Below are positions 16,732 through 26,799 of a stretch of 52,816 nt of DNA, in pieces. Each line of letters starts with the position of its first letter. Within the stretch, counting starts at the first letter, position 1. Origin of the DNA: an uncultured Bacteroidota bacterium (GTDB lineage Bacteria > Bacteroidota > Bacteroidia > Bacteroidales > F082). Location: assembly GCA_903891085.1 (NCBI GenBank), contig CAITDJ010000125.1:1-52816 (forward strand), in the 5' to 3' direction. The position numbers and the translations under genes were made by a program. The notes under the pieces are model-generated. The model was not told the origin of the DNA. It saw nothing but the letters and a program-made list of their open reading frames with translations, and did no database searches.

Positions 16732-19700
16732 TTATCTGATGATTATTTTTGAGTTTGTAGTACCGTTTATGGTTTTAAGACTAATAATGTACACCCCGGT
16801 ATTCAGGTGATGGAACAAACGATGTATTCCAATGCCACCTATCTCCTGGTTGAATACAGGTTGACCCAGCAAATTGATAATCTGAATATTCAGCTGACTG
16901 TCAGTATTTGATTCAACAATCAGTTCATTATTGCTGGCCCAAACGCGGCAAGCTATCTGATCATTTGTGTTGATTCCAATTTCGATCAGATCGATAACAA
17001 GAACTTCAGCAGTACCTCCACTTGGGTTCACTGTTTCTGTTGTTCCCCAAATACCATCAGCACCGGTATATGATTTTTCAACTGTTCCATTGGCAAGATC
17101 AAGCACCTGAACAAGCTGAACTCCATTCGCGTTCACATTAGGAATGATGGCTCCCCATGATCCGTTTACACCAGCAACAAAATCTTTGAAGAATGTTGCA
17201 TATTGAGTGATTGCACTAAAATCAATACCTGATGTTTCGATGAAAGTACCATATAATGGACGACCGGTTCCTGAAAGATTATCATAAAGGAAAACGAAAT
17301 CTTTTGGACTGTCACCTGAGATTGCTCTCAAAGCAGTACCTTGATTATCAATAGCTTCAACGCCAAATGTTAGAACTTTTGTGCTATCTGTTGTTGTAAG
17401 TAGATGTGCAGCTGTTATTCCATCATTTCCATCATTCAAACGAATACGCATGAAAACGTGATTCCCAGGGGTGAACCTTGCATTACCTGTTGGTTCAGTT
17501 ACAAACCAACCAGTAAATGAACCGGAAACATCTGTAGTTAATACACCATAATTACCATCGGTATCGAAAGCAGGGCTTGTAGTTCTTATGAAATCGCCAG
17601 CTTGTGAAGCGAAAATCACATTACCAGCTCCATTTGTTTCTGGTGCATCACTACTTAAAACTACCTGATTGATATACCTATAGGTTTTGTTTGGATCAAG
17701 TCCGGTTAATGTTGCGCTGAAAGCAAAAGGAATACGATCATTGTTGGTACCGTTCAGACCTTCGATATATTGAGGAAGGGTCTGTCCTGAGATGGTAGCT
17801 GCACTTTGAACAGTAACCTCGCCATTTAAAGTGACCAATACTTCAGGAGCATCGCCACCAGTATGTGTAATGGTTTCGGCTTCATAAAGACCAGGGGCAA
17901 GATCAGCTTTTAAACGAACATAAATAGTTACTGGTTGACCGGTAATGACACCATCAGCAAATGGAATGGATAAGCTTCCTGTATAATTTACATCATTTCC
18001 TGATATTTCATAATCGACCGGAGCTGTTATCGCAATGCTTCCGCTACCAACAAGGTTAGATCCGGTGAGTGCATAGGTTTGTGAAACAGATGGTCCAAAA
18101 CCTTCAATATAGGTGAAGTCATTTAAAGTTGAAGGAGTGGCTGTTATCAGAGGATCGGTCGTAGCTGAATTACTGAAATCAGCAAGACTTCTTGCCACAA
18201 GCTGCATGGTAGTCTGATATTGTAGCATTACACCGGTAATATCCTGTAAATTAGCAGGAATAATTGTACCGATATAATCAACATCGCCATATTGTGTGCG
18301 GAACACACCGGCTCCAGCTGGATCTGTGATTTCGTAGTTTGTACTAACTACAAACATTCCATCGAGCACAAAATCAACAAAAGTGACCTTTACAAGTTGA
18401 GCCTGATAGCTTTCATCAAGATCATTCAAAGACACCTCAACCGGTGTAACAGTGTTACCTGTGCTTGTTGCAGCACCCGGGTCCATGGTTGGAACAAATT
18501 CCAACATATTATTATAGAGGGTCAGTGTACCGGTTATTCCTGTGATTCCATCATAAAGACCATAGACAGTAGTTATCACACCTGGAGAGTCGTCAATCAT
18601 AATGGCTGCTGTGGCATCCTGTATAAATTTTTGGTTGCGCGTACTACTCTGAAAGGTCAGGATAGCTTCTCCAGTTAGTTCATAAATTGTTCCATCAGTG
18701 GCTCCCAAACGAAGTTCGGCAATTGTTGCTACTTGTGTTGCTCCGGTAAAAGTGTATGTAGCACTCGAAACCGGGCTGTTGTCGTAACCATCTTTTTCTC
18801 CGTATGCCCATAGTGTTGTTCCAACAGCAAGGTTTAAAGGTGCAGTATACAGGGTCCATGGACCAGCTGCGGAGGTTTCGCTATAATAAAGTGTTGCTCC
18901 TGCTGTTACCGTGCTGATGGTTACATCAATAGGATCGAAGTAGTTACCTGCCGGAGGATTGAATGATGGTGATGCAACAACAGGTGCTCCACCCGAAGCA
19001 GCGACAGCATCTTCCCAACTTGTTGCAACACGTATTCCATCAACGATTATATGTTCTGCGGCATTGAATTGTCGAAGTGCAATACTTCCAACATTTGTAA
19101 AACCACCAGTTTCGACGAAATCTGCATCCGCGAGAGCGGGTTCTGCGTCAGGGAAGCTATTAAACACGAACAATGAAGAGGTCATAGAAGCAAAATCAAA
19201 TTTCATTACTCCCAATGTTGGCTGACCAACAGTGATAGGCACATAGGTGGCAGGAGCCGATTGTCCGATACCGAGACCATCAGCAGTTTCATTAAGCCAA
19301 ATACGTGTAAAATATGTAGTGCCGATTGTTGTCTGACCAAAATGGATGAAATAACCTGCAGAGGCATTCGCAGTTGGGTTTACAATAAAGGCAGCGTACA
19401 CGGCCCCAGTATTTTGCTCTCCAAAAGTATGGTGAACATCTTCCCCGGTATTGTCAAGCAAAGCAGCTCCACCAACATCGGTTCCGGCATATCCTGCAAA
19501 GGAAAGTCCATCAGTAACGGTAGGAGATTCATTACCTTCACCGCTATGCGCAACCCAACCATTGTCAGTCAGGTTTGTACCAATGGTGTATTCAAAGTTT
19601 TCTACCAACAATAATCCGCCAACACCTTCAGGAACAACTGAACCATTTAAAGTTACAGTTTTATTTTCGGCACCAGCTGCAGTTGCAGTTAATTCTTCAC

Positions 19701-22695
19701 CTGAATAATCTCCGGGGACTAATCCTGCTTTAAGACGTACATAAATGGTTGTAGGAGCCACAACACCACCTGTTTGTGTAAGTTCAATCGGGTCAGTTGC
19801 AACGAAACTATCACCGGTTCCGGTTGATATTTCATAATTTGCACTACCTGCAATTGAGATGTTGGTTGTCAGATTTTGACCACCAATCGAAAAAGACTGT
19901 TCATCAGATGGTCCGTAACCTACAACGTAGGTGAAGTTACTTAAAGTGGTCGGTGAAACCGATATAACAGGATCGGATGTTGGGTTTAAAATCAACACCA
20001 ATACATTGGTTGTTCCACCAGTTGGGTTCACTGTATTTGTTGTGCCCCATAATCCATCAGCAGAAGTATCTGTATTCACAATACTTCCATCAGCAAGACT
20101 GCGTTCCTCAACCAATCGAACACCATTGGCATTGATGTTAGGAACGATTCCGCCCCATGAACCATCAACTCCACTTACAAGGAGGCGATAGAACTCAGAT
20201 ATAGAAGTTAATGTAGTATAATCGATTCCAACTGTTTCAATACTCGTGCCGTACAATGGACGACCTGTTCCTGTGGTATTATCATAGAGGAATACTATAT
20301 TTTTGGATGAAGCATCAGATTCTGCTCTGATTGCGGTCCCTTGCTCAGCAGCTGCTTCGGTACCAAATGTTAGTACTGTTGCACTTGCTGTTGTAGTCAG
20401 ATAATTAACAGCAGTTATTCCGTCAGCACCATCGTTTAGACGGATACGCATAAATACCTGATTACCTGGTGTAAATCTTGCATTACCAGATGGTTCATTC
20501 ATAAACCATCCTGTATAGTTACCATCAGCGTCAGTAGTAAACTCCCCATAATTTCCGGCAGTTTCGAAACTTGAAGAAGATGTTCGATAGAAATCGCCTG
20601 ATTGGTTGACAAAAATAACATTACCAGCACCAGGTGTTGTTTCAGTATCGGTTGATATAACTATTTGATTGATATATCTATATGTAGTATTTGGGAGCAA
20701 GTTTGCTATCGATGCTCTATATGCGAATGGAATTCTGTCGTTGTTGGTTGGTGTTACACCCTCAATATACTGTGGAACAGTTTCAGAAGTAATAATCGGC
20801 AATGGTGGGGTAACACTTCCGGAACAAACAACATTTACAGCTACTGCTCCGCCGCCGCTATTTAACACATTCTCATCATTGTAGGTGCCAATTGCGAGTC
20901 CGGTTTTAAGCCTTACATACATAGTAACAGGTTGTCCAATAATAATACCATCAGCAAAAGGCAGAGTACTTATATTTACAAAAGTACTTCCATAACGAGA
21001 GATTTCATAATTGGCTGGAGCTGTTATTGTAATATTGCCTGTGCCATTCAAATTCAATGCACTGATCGTATATGTTTGTGCCTCAGAGGGTCCAAATCCT
21101 TCTACATATGTGAATCCACTCAGGGTTAACGGAGACACTGACAAAAGTGGTTCAGTTACTTCGAAAATTGAAAGATTATCAACTTGCCATAAGCGATATA
21201 CACCAACATTGTAATGATATTTAAATGCGATGTAAACATTAGCACCAGTGATAGCTGACAAATCAATCAGGCGAGAGGTAGTCCAGGTTGTAACCTCTGT
21301 TGGATGTGCAAACTGAAGTTCAGTCCAGGTAGCGGCTGTAGGATCACCAACACCAGCGTAATTAGTAGAATATACAAGTTTTAGGTAATTATCTGCATCA
21401 TCATAACCATATTGCATATAACTATCAAACAACAAAGCAACATTTGAGTAATTGTTAAAATTAATTCCCGGTAAAATTAACCAGTCCTCTTCAAGAACTC
21501 CGGTATTAAAACCGTTCATATAAGCATATTCACCTGCAGCACTGTGTAACCAATATTTTGAAGGCCCTGAAACACTTCTCTGGTAGCATTGTCCAAGTCC
21601 GGTTGAAAAATCTTCAGTGTATGGAACTGTGGTTACAGCAGGTTGTTCAACCACGCCGCTACAACTTACATTTATCGTTGGTGCACCACCACCGGAATTT
21701 GCAATCAGTTCAGCATTATATTGCCCTCCGGCTAAGCCAGCTTTCAGACGGACATAAACCGGTGTAGAAGCAAGTGTACCTGCAGTATAAGAAACTGTGA
21801 GTGGTGTTTGTGAGAAAGTTGTGTTATTGAGTGAAATTTCATAGTTTGTTGAAGGGGTAACAGTTAGATTTCCGCTCGCAGGCGTAAGGTTTGTGCCCGA
21901 TAAATTATAACTCTGAGAAGCTGATGGTCCATTGTTATAAATATATGAAAAACCTGACAAACTACCCGGACTTGCAGCAATAACCGGACTTGATGATCCT
22001 CCTGATGAAACCGCATCAGCCCATGTTGTTGCAACCCGAATACCATCAACTACAACTTTTTCAGATGCATTATATTGACGAAGTGCGATGCAGCCAACAT
22101 TCGTGAAAGCTGCAGTTTCCGTAAAGGTTGCATTTGCTGTTCCAGGCTCAGACGCCGGGAAAGTGTTGAAAACAAACAAACTTGATACTTTTGTTGCAAT
22201 ATCTAACTTTATAACAAGAAGGGTTGGTGTAGCTACTGTAATTGGTATATATGTTGCAGGAGCGCTTGCACCAACACCAACGCCATTACCAGTCGCATTT
22301 ACCCATACTCTGGTGAAAAAAGTTGTACTAATCACAGTCTGACCAAAATGGATAAAATAGCCGGCTGAATTCGTTGCCTGGGTCTGGATGATAAATGCGG
22401 CGTAAACAACTCCTGTGGTTTGGGCAGTGGTAAACAATTTATTGTCATCCTCACCATTATTATCAAGATTTGCACCACCTCCTATACCTGAACCGGCATA
22501 ACCGGTAAATGTAAGCCCGTTCGTTACATCAATGGGCTGGGTTCCTCCTCCGTTGTGAGCTGTCCATCCGTGTGCAGTTAGTAAATCTCCGTTCGGATAG
22601 TCAAAATCTTCGACAAGTAATTGGGATCTACCTGCCAGGCTGCCTAGTAAAAAAATCAGGCAGAAGCTAAATAGTTTTAAGTAAGATAGTTTCAT
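16732..22695 (-). CDS. giant multidomain surface protein with T9SS type A sorting domain
   Basis: The 1987-residue product is a modular secreted protein. After the signal peptide (1-24) it has a beta-sandwich module (about 26-228). A repeat of about 110 residues appears four times (near 240, 515, 908 and 1530; each opens like SPxxLSGFTY and contains NYEIS and VYVRLKAGL). A choice-of-anchor-J/cleaved-adhesin-like domain (about 355-512, EDWLILPGINF) follows the first repeat. A 270-residue block opening PQYIEG occurs twice (about 635-905 and 1630-1900), and the first module recurs at about 1028-1232. A chitobiase-C-terminal-like domain (YDNSPVSSATYTF) and a DUF5689-like OB-fold come next. The end (LLGQPVF, LNTGVYIISL, SKIIIR) is a canonical T9SS signal. 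No catalytic domain is recognised; adhesion or matrix function is inferred. Confidence 0.85.
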   Translation of the reverse strand: MKLSYLKLFSFCLIFLLGSLAGRSQLLVEDFDYPNGDLLTAHGWTAHNGGGTQPIDVTNGLTFTGYAGSGIGGGANLDNNGEDDNKLFTTAQTTGVVYAAFIIQTQATNSAGYFIHFGQTVISTTFFTRVWVNATGNGVGVGASAPATYIPITVATPTLLVIKLDIATKVSSLFVFNTFPASEPGTANATFTETAAFTNVGCIALRQYNASEKVVVDGIRVATTWADAVSSGGSSSPVIAASPGSLSGFSYIYNNGPSASQSYNLSGTNLTPASGNLTVTPSTNYEISLNNTTFSQTPLTVSYTAGTLASTPVYVRLKAGLAGGQYNAELIANSGGGAPTINVSCSGVVEQPAVTTVPYTEDFSTGLGQCYQRSVSGPSKYWLHSAAGEYAYMNGFNTGVLEEDWLILPGINFNNYSNVALLFDSYMQYGYDDADNYLKLVYSTNYAGVGDPTAATWTELQFAHPTEVTTWTTSRLIDLSAITGANVYIAFKYHYNVGVYRLWQVDNLSIFEVTEPLLSVSPLTLSGFTYVEGFGPSEAQTYTISALNLNGTGNITITAPANYEISRYGSTFVNISTLPFADGIIIGQPVTMYVRLKTGLAIGTYNDENVLNSGGGAVAVNVVCSGSVTPPLPIITSETVPQYIEGVTPTNNDRIPFAYRASIANLLPNTTYRYINQIVISTDTETTPGAGNVIFVNQSGDFYRTSSSSFETAGNYGEFTTDADGNYTGWFMNEPSGNARFTPGNQVFMRIRLNDGADGITAVNYLTTTASATVLTFGTEAAAEQGTAIRAESDASSKNIVFLYDNTTGTGRPLYGTSIETVGIDYTTLTSISEFYRLLVSGVDGSWGGIVPNINANGVRLVEERSLADGSIVNTDTSADGLWGTTNTVNPTGGTTNVLVLILNPTSDPVISVSPTTLSNFTYVVGYGPSDEQSFSIGGQNLTTNISIAGSANYEISTGTGDSFVATDPIELTQTGGVVAPTTIYVRLKAGLVPGDYSGEELTATAAGAENKTVTLNGSVVPEGVGGLLLVENFEYTIGTNLTDNGWVAHSGEGNESPTVTDGLSFAGYAGTDVGGAALLDNTGEDVHHTFGEQNTGAVYAAFIVNPTANASAGYFIHFGQTTIGTTYFTRIWLNETADGLGIGQSAPATYVPITVGQPTLGVMKFDFASMTSSLFVFNSFPDAEPALADADFVETGGFTNVGSIALRQFNAAEHIIVDGIRVATSWEDAVAASGGAPVVASPSFNPPAGNYFDPIDVTISTVTAGATLYYSETSAAGPWTLYTAPLNLAVGTTLWAYGEKDGYDNSPVSSATYTFTGATQVATIAELRLGATDGTIYELTGEAILTFQSSTRNQKFIQDATAAIMIDDSPGVITTVYGLYDGITGITGTLTLYNNMLEFVPTMDPGAATSTGNTVTPVEVSLNDLDESYQAQLVKVTFVDFVLDGMFVVSTNYEITDPAGAGVFRTQYGDVDYIGTIIPANLQDITGVMLQYQTTMQLVARSLADFSNSATTDPLITATPSTLNDFTYIEGFGPSVSQTYALTGSNLVGSGSIAITAPVDYEISGNDVNYTGSLSIPFADGVITGQPVTIYVRLKADLAPGLYEAETITHTGGDAPEVLVTLNGEVTVQSAATISGQTLPQYIEGLNGTNNDRIPFAFSATLTGLDPNKTYRYINQVVLSSDAPETNGAGNVIFASQAGDFIRTTSPAFDTDGNYGVLTTDVSGSFTGWFVTEPTGNARFTPGNHVFMRIRLNDGNDGITAAHLLTTTDSTKVLTFGVEAIDNQGTALRAISGDSPKDFVFLYDNLSGTGRPLYGTFIETSGIDFSAITQYATFFKDFVAGVNGSWGAIIPNVNANGVQLVQVLDLANGTVEKSYTGADGIWGTTETVNPSGGTAEVLVIDLIEIGINTNDQIACRVWASNNELIVESNTDSQLNIQIINLLGQPVFNQEIGGIGIHRLFHHLNTGVYIISLKTINGTTNSKIIIR
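19000..19614 (-). repeat. intragenic duplicated N-terminal module, copy 2 (partner about 22012-22620)
   Basis: The module with SAGYFIHFGQT, SAPATYVPITV, SLFVFNSFP and VDGIRVATSW repeats the one at 22012-22620 near the N-terminus of the same protein. It marks duplication of a whole domain set within the gene. Confidence 0.75.
19981..20793 (-). repeat. intragenic duplicated block, copy 1 (partner about 16985-17800)
   Basis: This stretch and 16985-17800 encode closely similar 270-residue blocks sharing PQYIEG, NNDRIPFA, TYRYINQ, NARFTPGN, FMRIRLND, GRPLYGT and NANGV. Long runs are also alike at DNA level, for example AATGGACGACC in both, so the duplication within the gene seems recent and could recombine. 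Confidence 0.75.
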
Positions 22696-23000
22696 AATGT
22701 GTTGATTTAAAAAGTATTAAATTAAGTATTAGTGATTAATTATATTCAAAATTAAAACAGGCGTTTTGGACTTCACCTTTAAAAACAGCGGTAAAAGTAA
22801 TCAGAATCTGACTTATTTTCAAGGAGCAAAGGAAATGAAAATAGAGAATCATCATGTTAAAACAATGTTAAGTATTAGTTACTCATTTTATTTAAAATAA
22901 TAGAAAAATTTGCTATTTATTTTAATAATTATATGATTAATTTCTAGAAAAGAGGATAGATATTTATCGAAAATGAACTGAAGGATATATGCTAGCGGAA
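22696..23000. other. AT-rich intergenic region upstream of the large T9SS gene
   Basis: This 305-base stretch has no credible gene. The minus strand carries TAATTTTG (plus 22747-22754), a possible -7 element for the T9SS gene, but no matching -33 box. No terminator hairpin is clear for the adjoining gene at 23001. Confidence 0.4.
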
Positions 23001-24470
23001 TTAATCCAGATTAAATGTCTCGACATATTTTATGCCTTCGCGGTTCACCACCAGACGGTAACGTCGATAAAAAATCTGGTCCTCATTCTTAAACTGAATA
23101 ACCAAATTCATGAAGTAGATTTTTTCTCCATTTATGATCGAAAAGGAATTCTTTTCATCGAGGTGATAAAGCGGAACCTCAGGGTTATCCATTTTGTTCA
23201 TAAAGCCGGAAACATTAAACCGTATGATATCATTTATGCCCGAAGAATAATAATCGCTCACCTTATCAAGATTTATACGGTTAATGCGGATGAGTTTACG
23301 GTATAAAATTATTTTTTCGTCGTCATTTCGATTATCTGCTTCAAGAATAGCAGAACGGTTGCGAAAACGAAGTACTTCGGCAGGTACTTTTGATTCGCTG
23401 ATGAAATCCATGGCTTCTTTGCTCCATCCTATATCATTGTTGTTCAGGCTCATTTTTGTTTTGTGGTCAAAATACCTGCGGCCAAGTTTGGAAGCAAAAT
23501 AATGCCGGCTTAATTCTTTAATACGGTCCTTAAGCACATAACTAACTACGAGTGCCACGAAAAATGGCATGGTCAGATTACCATATTTCTGTTGAAACGA
23601 AAAGGCGATGGCGGTTGCAAAAATCATACTTATTCCGGCTGCCAGACTCAGAAAAAACTGTTCTTGTATAAGTCCGTCACGTTTTTTTCTTGTAGACAGG
23701 AACAACACGTTCTCGGCATATTTTTTCAAAAGATTCAGCCGGTGAACAATCTCCCGGTTGTTATCAATTGCGTTTTTTTCGATTATCAGAAATCCTTTTT
23801 CCTTGCGGTAATTGATTTCGTTCGAGATAAGTGTAAAGAGCTCATTGATTTCCGATTCAAATGTTGCATTTTGTTCCGATTGGAGGGCGCTGATAATATC
23901 AAAAGTATGTTGCTCTACGATGTTACTCAGAAACTCATCGCCGAAACGATAATAATTCATCAGCGTTGCACTGATCGTAGGAACATTGATAATTCGGTAG
24001 AGATCACGATAGCCCTTTAGAATAGCTATTGTATTCAAAGTATATTCTTTCACCAGAAATACTTTATCTCCGGTAACCATGTTTTTTGCAATATGGGCAG
24101 TTTCGTCGCGTAACGAACTTTTCATTATTGAAAGAAACATTTTAATATGATGCTCGTAACGTGTGATGCTTGAGCGAGTGGGGGAGGACGAAACATTCCG
24201 GAAAGCAGTTTCGAGGAGATGAAGTGGTGAGCCGATAGATTCTGAAATATCCCGCATCAGATATACCGGTGTTATCAGTCGGATATTTGATTTCAGATCA
24301 CGATAGAAATCCGTCTTTTCATAGGTAGCCGGATTTACATCAAGGCTGTTGGGCATGAAAATCCAGGCATTGACAGCAAATTCACTCACTTTCTTTTTTT
24401 TTCGGGCTGTAAAACCCAGCTTTATTTCGAGTGAATAGCGGTTATGTATTTTAACGTTTTCGACAATCAT
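23001..24470 (-). CDS. uncharacterised membrane protein
   Basis: The 489-residue product has no signal peptide. A long helical, charged N-terminal part (1-275, with coiled-coil-like stretches near 215-275) is followed by two close hydrophobic segments (about 284-303 and 308-325, FFLSLAAGISMIFATAIAF and MPFFVALVVSYVL). A soluble C-terminal domain (about 330-489) is rich in beta strands (YRRYRLVVNREGIKYVETF). Both soluble parts are predicted cytoplasmic, giving a hairpin in the inner membrane. I do not recognise a family or catalytic motif. It is separated by 151 bases from the CYTH gene on the same strand, so a functional link is possible but weak. Confidence 0.6.
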   Translation of the reverse strand: MIVENVKIHNRYSLEIKLGFTARKKKKVSEFAVNAWIFMPNSLDVNPATYEKTDFYRDLKSNIRLITPVYLMRDISESIGSPLHLLETAFRNVSSSPTRSSITRYEHHIKMFLSIMKSSLRDETAHIAKNMVTGDKVFLVKEYTLNTIAILKGYRDLYRIINVPTISATLMNYYRFGDEFLSNIVEQHTFDIISALQSEQNATFESEINELFTLISNEINYRKEKGFLIIEKNAIDNNREIVHRLNLLKKYAENVLFLSTRKKRDGLIQEQFFLSLAAGISMIFATAIAFSFQQKYGNLTMPFFVALVVSYVLKDRIKELSRHYFASKLGRRYFDHKTKMSLNNNDIGWSKEAMDFISESKVPAEVLRFRNRSAILEADNRNDDEKIILYRKLIRINRINLDKVSDYYSSGINDIIRFNVSGFMNKMDNPEVPLYHLDEKNSFSIINGEKIYFMNLVIQFKNEDQIFYRRYRLVVNREGIKYVETFNLD

Positions 24471-24621
24471 TGTTTCTGTTGATTTTATCGTCGCAATAGT
24501 ATGGAATTGTATTTAAAATCTACGTAATACATGTTTCGTTCGCTAAGGTAGGCAATACTGAGGGAAATCGGTTAAATTACTTAGGAAAATCATTCAAGCA
24601 AAGGATGTAGATTTATTAGTT

Positions 24622-25089
24622 TCACCATTTGGTAAATGGCCATTTTATCAACATGGCGTTGTAATATCTGTTGTCACCAGTAACCTCTTCTCCTAACCAT
24701 GTAGGTTTTACAAAGGTCTCATCTTCAGTAGTTAATTCTATTTCGGCAATGATTAGTCCCTCATTTTCACCATAAAACTCATCCACTTCGAAAACATGGT
24801 TTTCCACTTTAACTAAATAACGCGTTTTGTCAATAATTCCTGGTTCAGAAATCATTAACAATTCATTCGCCTCAGAAACTGTGATTTCTTTCTCCCATTC
24901 ATAACGGCTTAAACCGGAGTCACTTGCAAAGCCTTTAATAGTAAGATATCCCTTGTTACCTTTTATCCTGACCCGTACCGTTCGTTCTTTATTTGTAGAT
25001 AAATATCCTTGGGTAATCCTGTATGATTTTTCGGAAAAAGTTTTAAAATCACCGGTCACTAAAAATTTACGTTCAATTTCGCAGGGCAT
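24622..25089 (-). CDS. CYTH-domain triphosphate tunnel metalloenzyme
   Basis: CYTH proteins form an eight-stranded tunnel that binds triphosphates with divalent metal; the bacterial stand-alone type is usually an inorganic triphosphatase. The 155-residue length is normal for it. The diagnostic ExExK motif is EIERK at residues 4-8. Basic tunnel residues appear in TVRVRIKG and YLTIKG, and acidic ones in FEVDEFYGE and IAEIEL, ending WLGEEVTGDNRYYNAML. It is cytoplasmic. The start at 25089 puts the motif at the very N-terminus as expected. Triphosphatase activity is more likely than adenylate cyclase, but the sequence alone does not decide. Confidence 0.88.
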   Translation of the reverse strand: MPCEIERKFLVTGDFKTFSEKSYRITQGYLSTNKERTVRVRIKGNKGYLTIKGFASDSGLSRYEWEKEITVSEANELLMISEPGIIDKTRYLVKVENHVFEVDEFYGENEGLIIAEIELTTEDETFVKPTWLGEEVTGDNRYYNAMLIKWPFTKW

Positions 25090-25205
25090 TTTCCTGATTA
25101 TTTAGTGTTTGCAAATAGGTTAACAATGTTCATTCAATTGTTTTTTCGGAAAGTAGATAGTTTGTTAAAGATAATAAAAAACATTATCTAATATAATCTG
25201 TTGAA

Positions 25206-26549
25206 TTACTGCTGTTTGTTCCTGAGTCTGTAACTGTTTAATGCAAATATCAATATAACTATATAGCAGGGTATAGCAATCCAATAAGCTAACTGAGTAC
25301 CAACTTTTTCTGCAAGATATCCATAAGCCAGTGGTATGGTAGCACCACCCGCGATGGCCATAATCAAGAGAGCAGAGGCTGTCTTTGTGAATTTACCCAC
25401 CCCATCAAGAGCCAATGGCCAAATAGCCGGCCAAACCAAACTGTTTGCAAGTCCCAGCAGGGCGACAAAAAGGACGGTGTAAGGAATAATCAGATTTATT
25501 TGGTTGAATGTTGTGAGATCGACAAATGCAAGTGAGAATTGCCAATGCCCTGGAACAAAAACTGCCAGGAGTGTAAAAAATATTCCGGTAATTGAGCAGA
25601 TTACAAGTGCAGCTCTTTGACTTAAGTATTTTGGTATCAAAGCCACACCGGCAAAATATCCAATAACCATAAAAATCAGCATCAGTGAAGTGAAATATTT
25701 CGCTGATTCCATTGGAATGCCTAGTGAATCACCGTAACGGATGATTGTATCACCTGCAACAACTTCAACTCCAACATAGAAGAAAAGTGCGACTACGCCA
25801 AAGATGAGTTGAGGAAAATCGAAAATCGATTTATTTATTGGCTTCAATCCACCAGTTTCAACTTCTTCCTGGTTAATCTCAGGTAGATGTGTGAAACGAA
25901 CAAAAAAAGCCAATGCGATTAAAAAACCGGCCATTAGCAAATAGGGAAATATCAATCGTTGCGACAGTTCATCCAATAAGTTCATTTTCAATGCTTCATC
26001 CGTGATAGTAGCAAGTTTGTTGTTAAGTTCCTCTGCATCTTTCAATACGATAGAAGCAAGAAATATCGGCGCCAGCACCCCGGCGAATTTATTACAGATA
26101 CCCATAATGCTGATCCGTTTGGCTGCACTTTCCAAGGGCCCTAGTATTGTTACGTACGGATTTACAGCTGTTTGTAATAAAGCAAGCCCTGTGCCTAAAG
26201 TGAAAAGCCCGATTAAAAAGATTATATATGATCTGTTTAACGCAGCAGGAATAAAAAACAAAGCACCTACAGCCATGACTGTAAGCCCGATTGTCATTCC
26301 ATTTTTAAATCCTGTTTTCTCGAGGATTTTCGAAGATGGCAACGCCATCACAAAATAGGATATGTAGAAAGCAAAAGTTATGAAATATGAAACGAAATCC
26401 GAAAGCTGGCAACTTGTTTTCAGGATGGGGATCAAAGCGCCATTAATCCAGGTGGCAAAGCCAAAAACGAAAAACAAAACACCTATTATTATTAGTGGAA
26501 CTAAATTGTTTTGTTCCTGTTTATTATCTGTTCGATTCATACTTTCCAT
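25206..26549 (-). CDS. sugar MFS transporter, FucP/GluP family
   Basis: This inner-membrane sugar:proton symporter resembles fucose and glucose/galactose permeases. It shows about twelve hydrophobic helices and family features: GFATWINGALIPILKT in helix 1, FYISYFVMALPSSKILEKTGFKNGM between helices 2 and 3, and LGTGLALLQTAVNPYVT in helix 4. The C-terminal half has YVGVEVVAGDTIIRY and NSLVWPAIWPLAL. The Met at 26549 was preferred to the in-frame one at 26579, whose extra residues are not family-like. It stands alone on its strand with no sugar-catabolic neighbours, so the substrate (glucose, galactose, fucose or similar) cannot be settled here. Confidence 0.9.
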   Translation of the reverse strand: MESMNRTDNKQEQNNLVPLIIIGVLFFVFGFATWINGALIPILKTSCQLSDFVSYFITFAFYISYFVMALPSSKILEKTGFKNGMTIGLTVMAVGALFFIPAALNRSYIIFLIGLFTLGTGLALLQTAVNPYVTILGPLESAAKRISIMGICNKFAGVLAPIFLASIVLKDAEELNNKLATITDEALKMNLLDELSQRLIFPYLLMAGFLIALAFFVRFTHLPEINQEEVETGGLKPINKSIFDFPQLIFGVVALFFYVGVEVVAGDTIIRYGDSLGIPMESAKYFTSLMLIFMVIGYFAGVALIPKYLSQRAALVICSITGIFFTLLAVFVPGHWQFSLAFVDLTTFNQINLIIPYTVLFVALLGLANSLVWPAIWPLALDGVGKFTKTASALLIMAIAGGATIPLAYGYLAEKVGTQLAYWIAIPCYIVILIFALNSYRLRNKQQ

Positions 26550-26718
26550 TATTTCGACAAATATATTGAATAAAAACAAGCATTCATTTCATTTTGTAGA
26601 TTATAAAAGGACTAATTTCGAATTTCTTCAATGCAAAAAACAAACGAAAAGTTACCCACTTACATAAAACTTAAGTCAAAAAAAATGTTGATTTTAAGAT
26701 TTTTAATGATTAATTTAT

Positions 26719-26726
26719 TAAATTTG
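26719..26726 (+). promoter_or_regulatory. putative -7 promoter element of the kinase operon
   Basis: TAAATTTG matches TAnnTTTG, 73 bases before the kinase start. A TTG at 26688-26690 is 28 bases upstream, further than usual. It is the best candidate for the promoter of the 26800-31810 operon. Confidence 0.4.
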
Positions 26727-26799
26727 TCACTATTAATTGACTGATCAGATCAATTTTTCACTTTCTGTTCATTGAAACATATAAAGCAACTTCTAATTA

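Noticed and set aside
18292..22342. Several antisense frames within the T9SS giant gene
   Set aside because: They fall in repetitive Thr/Val/Gly coding sequence, overlap the clear gene, and show no domain.
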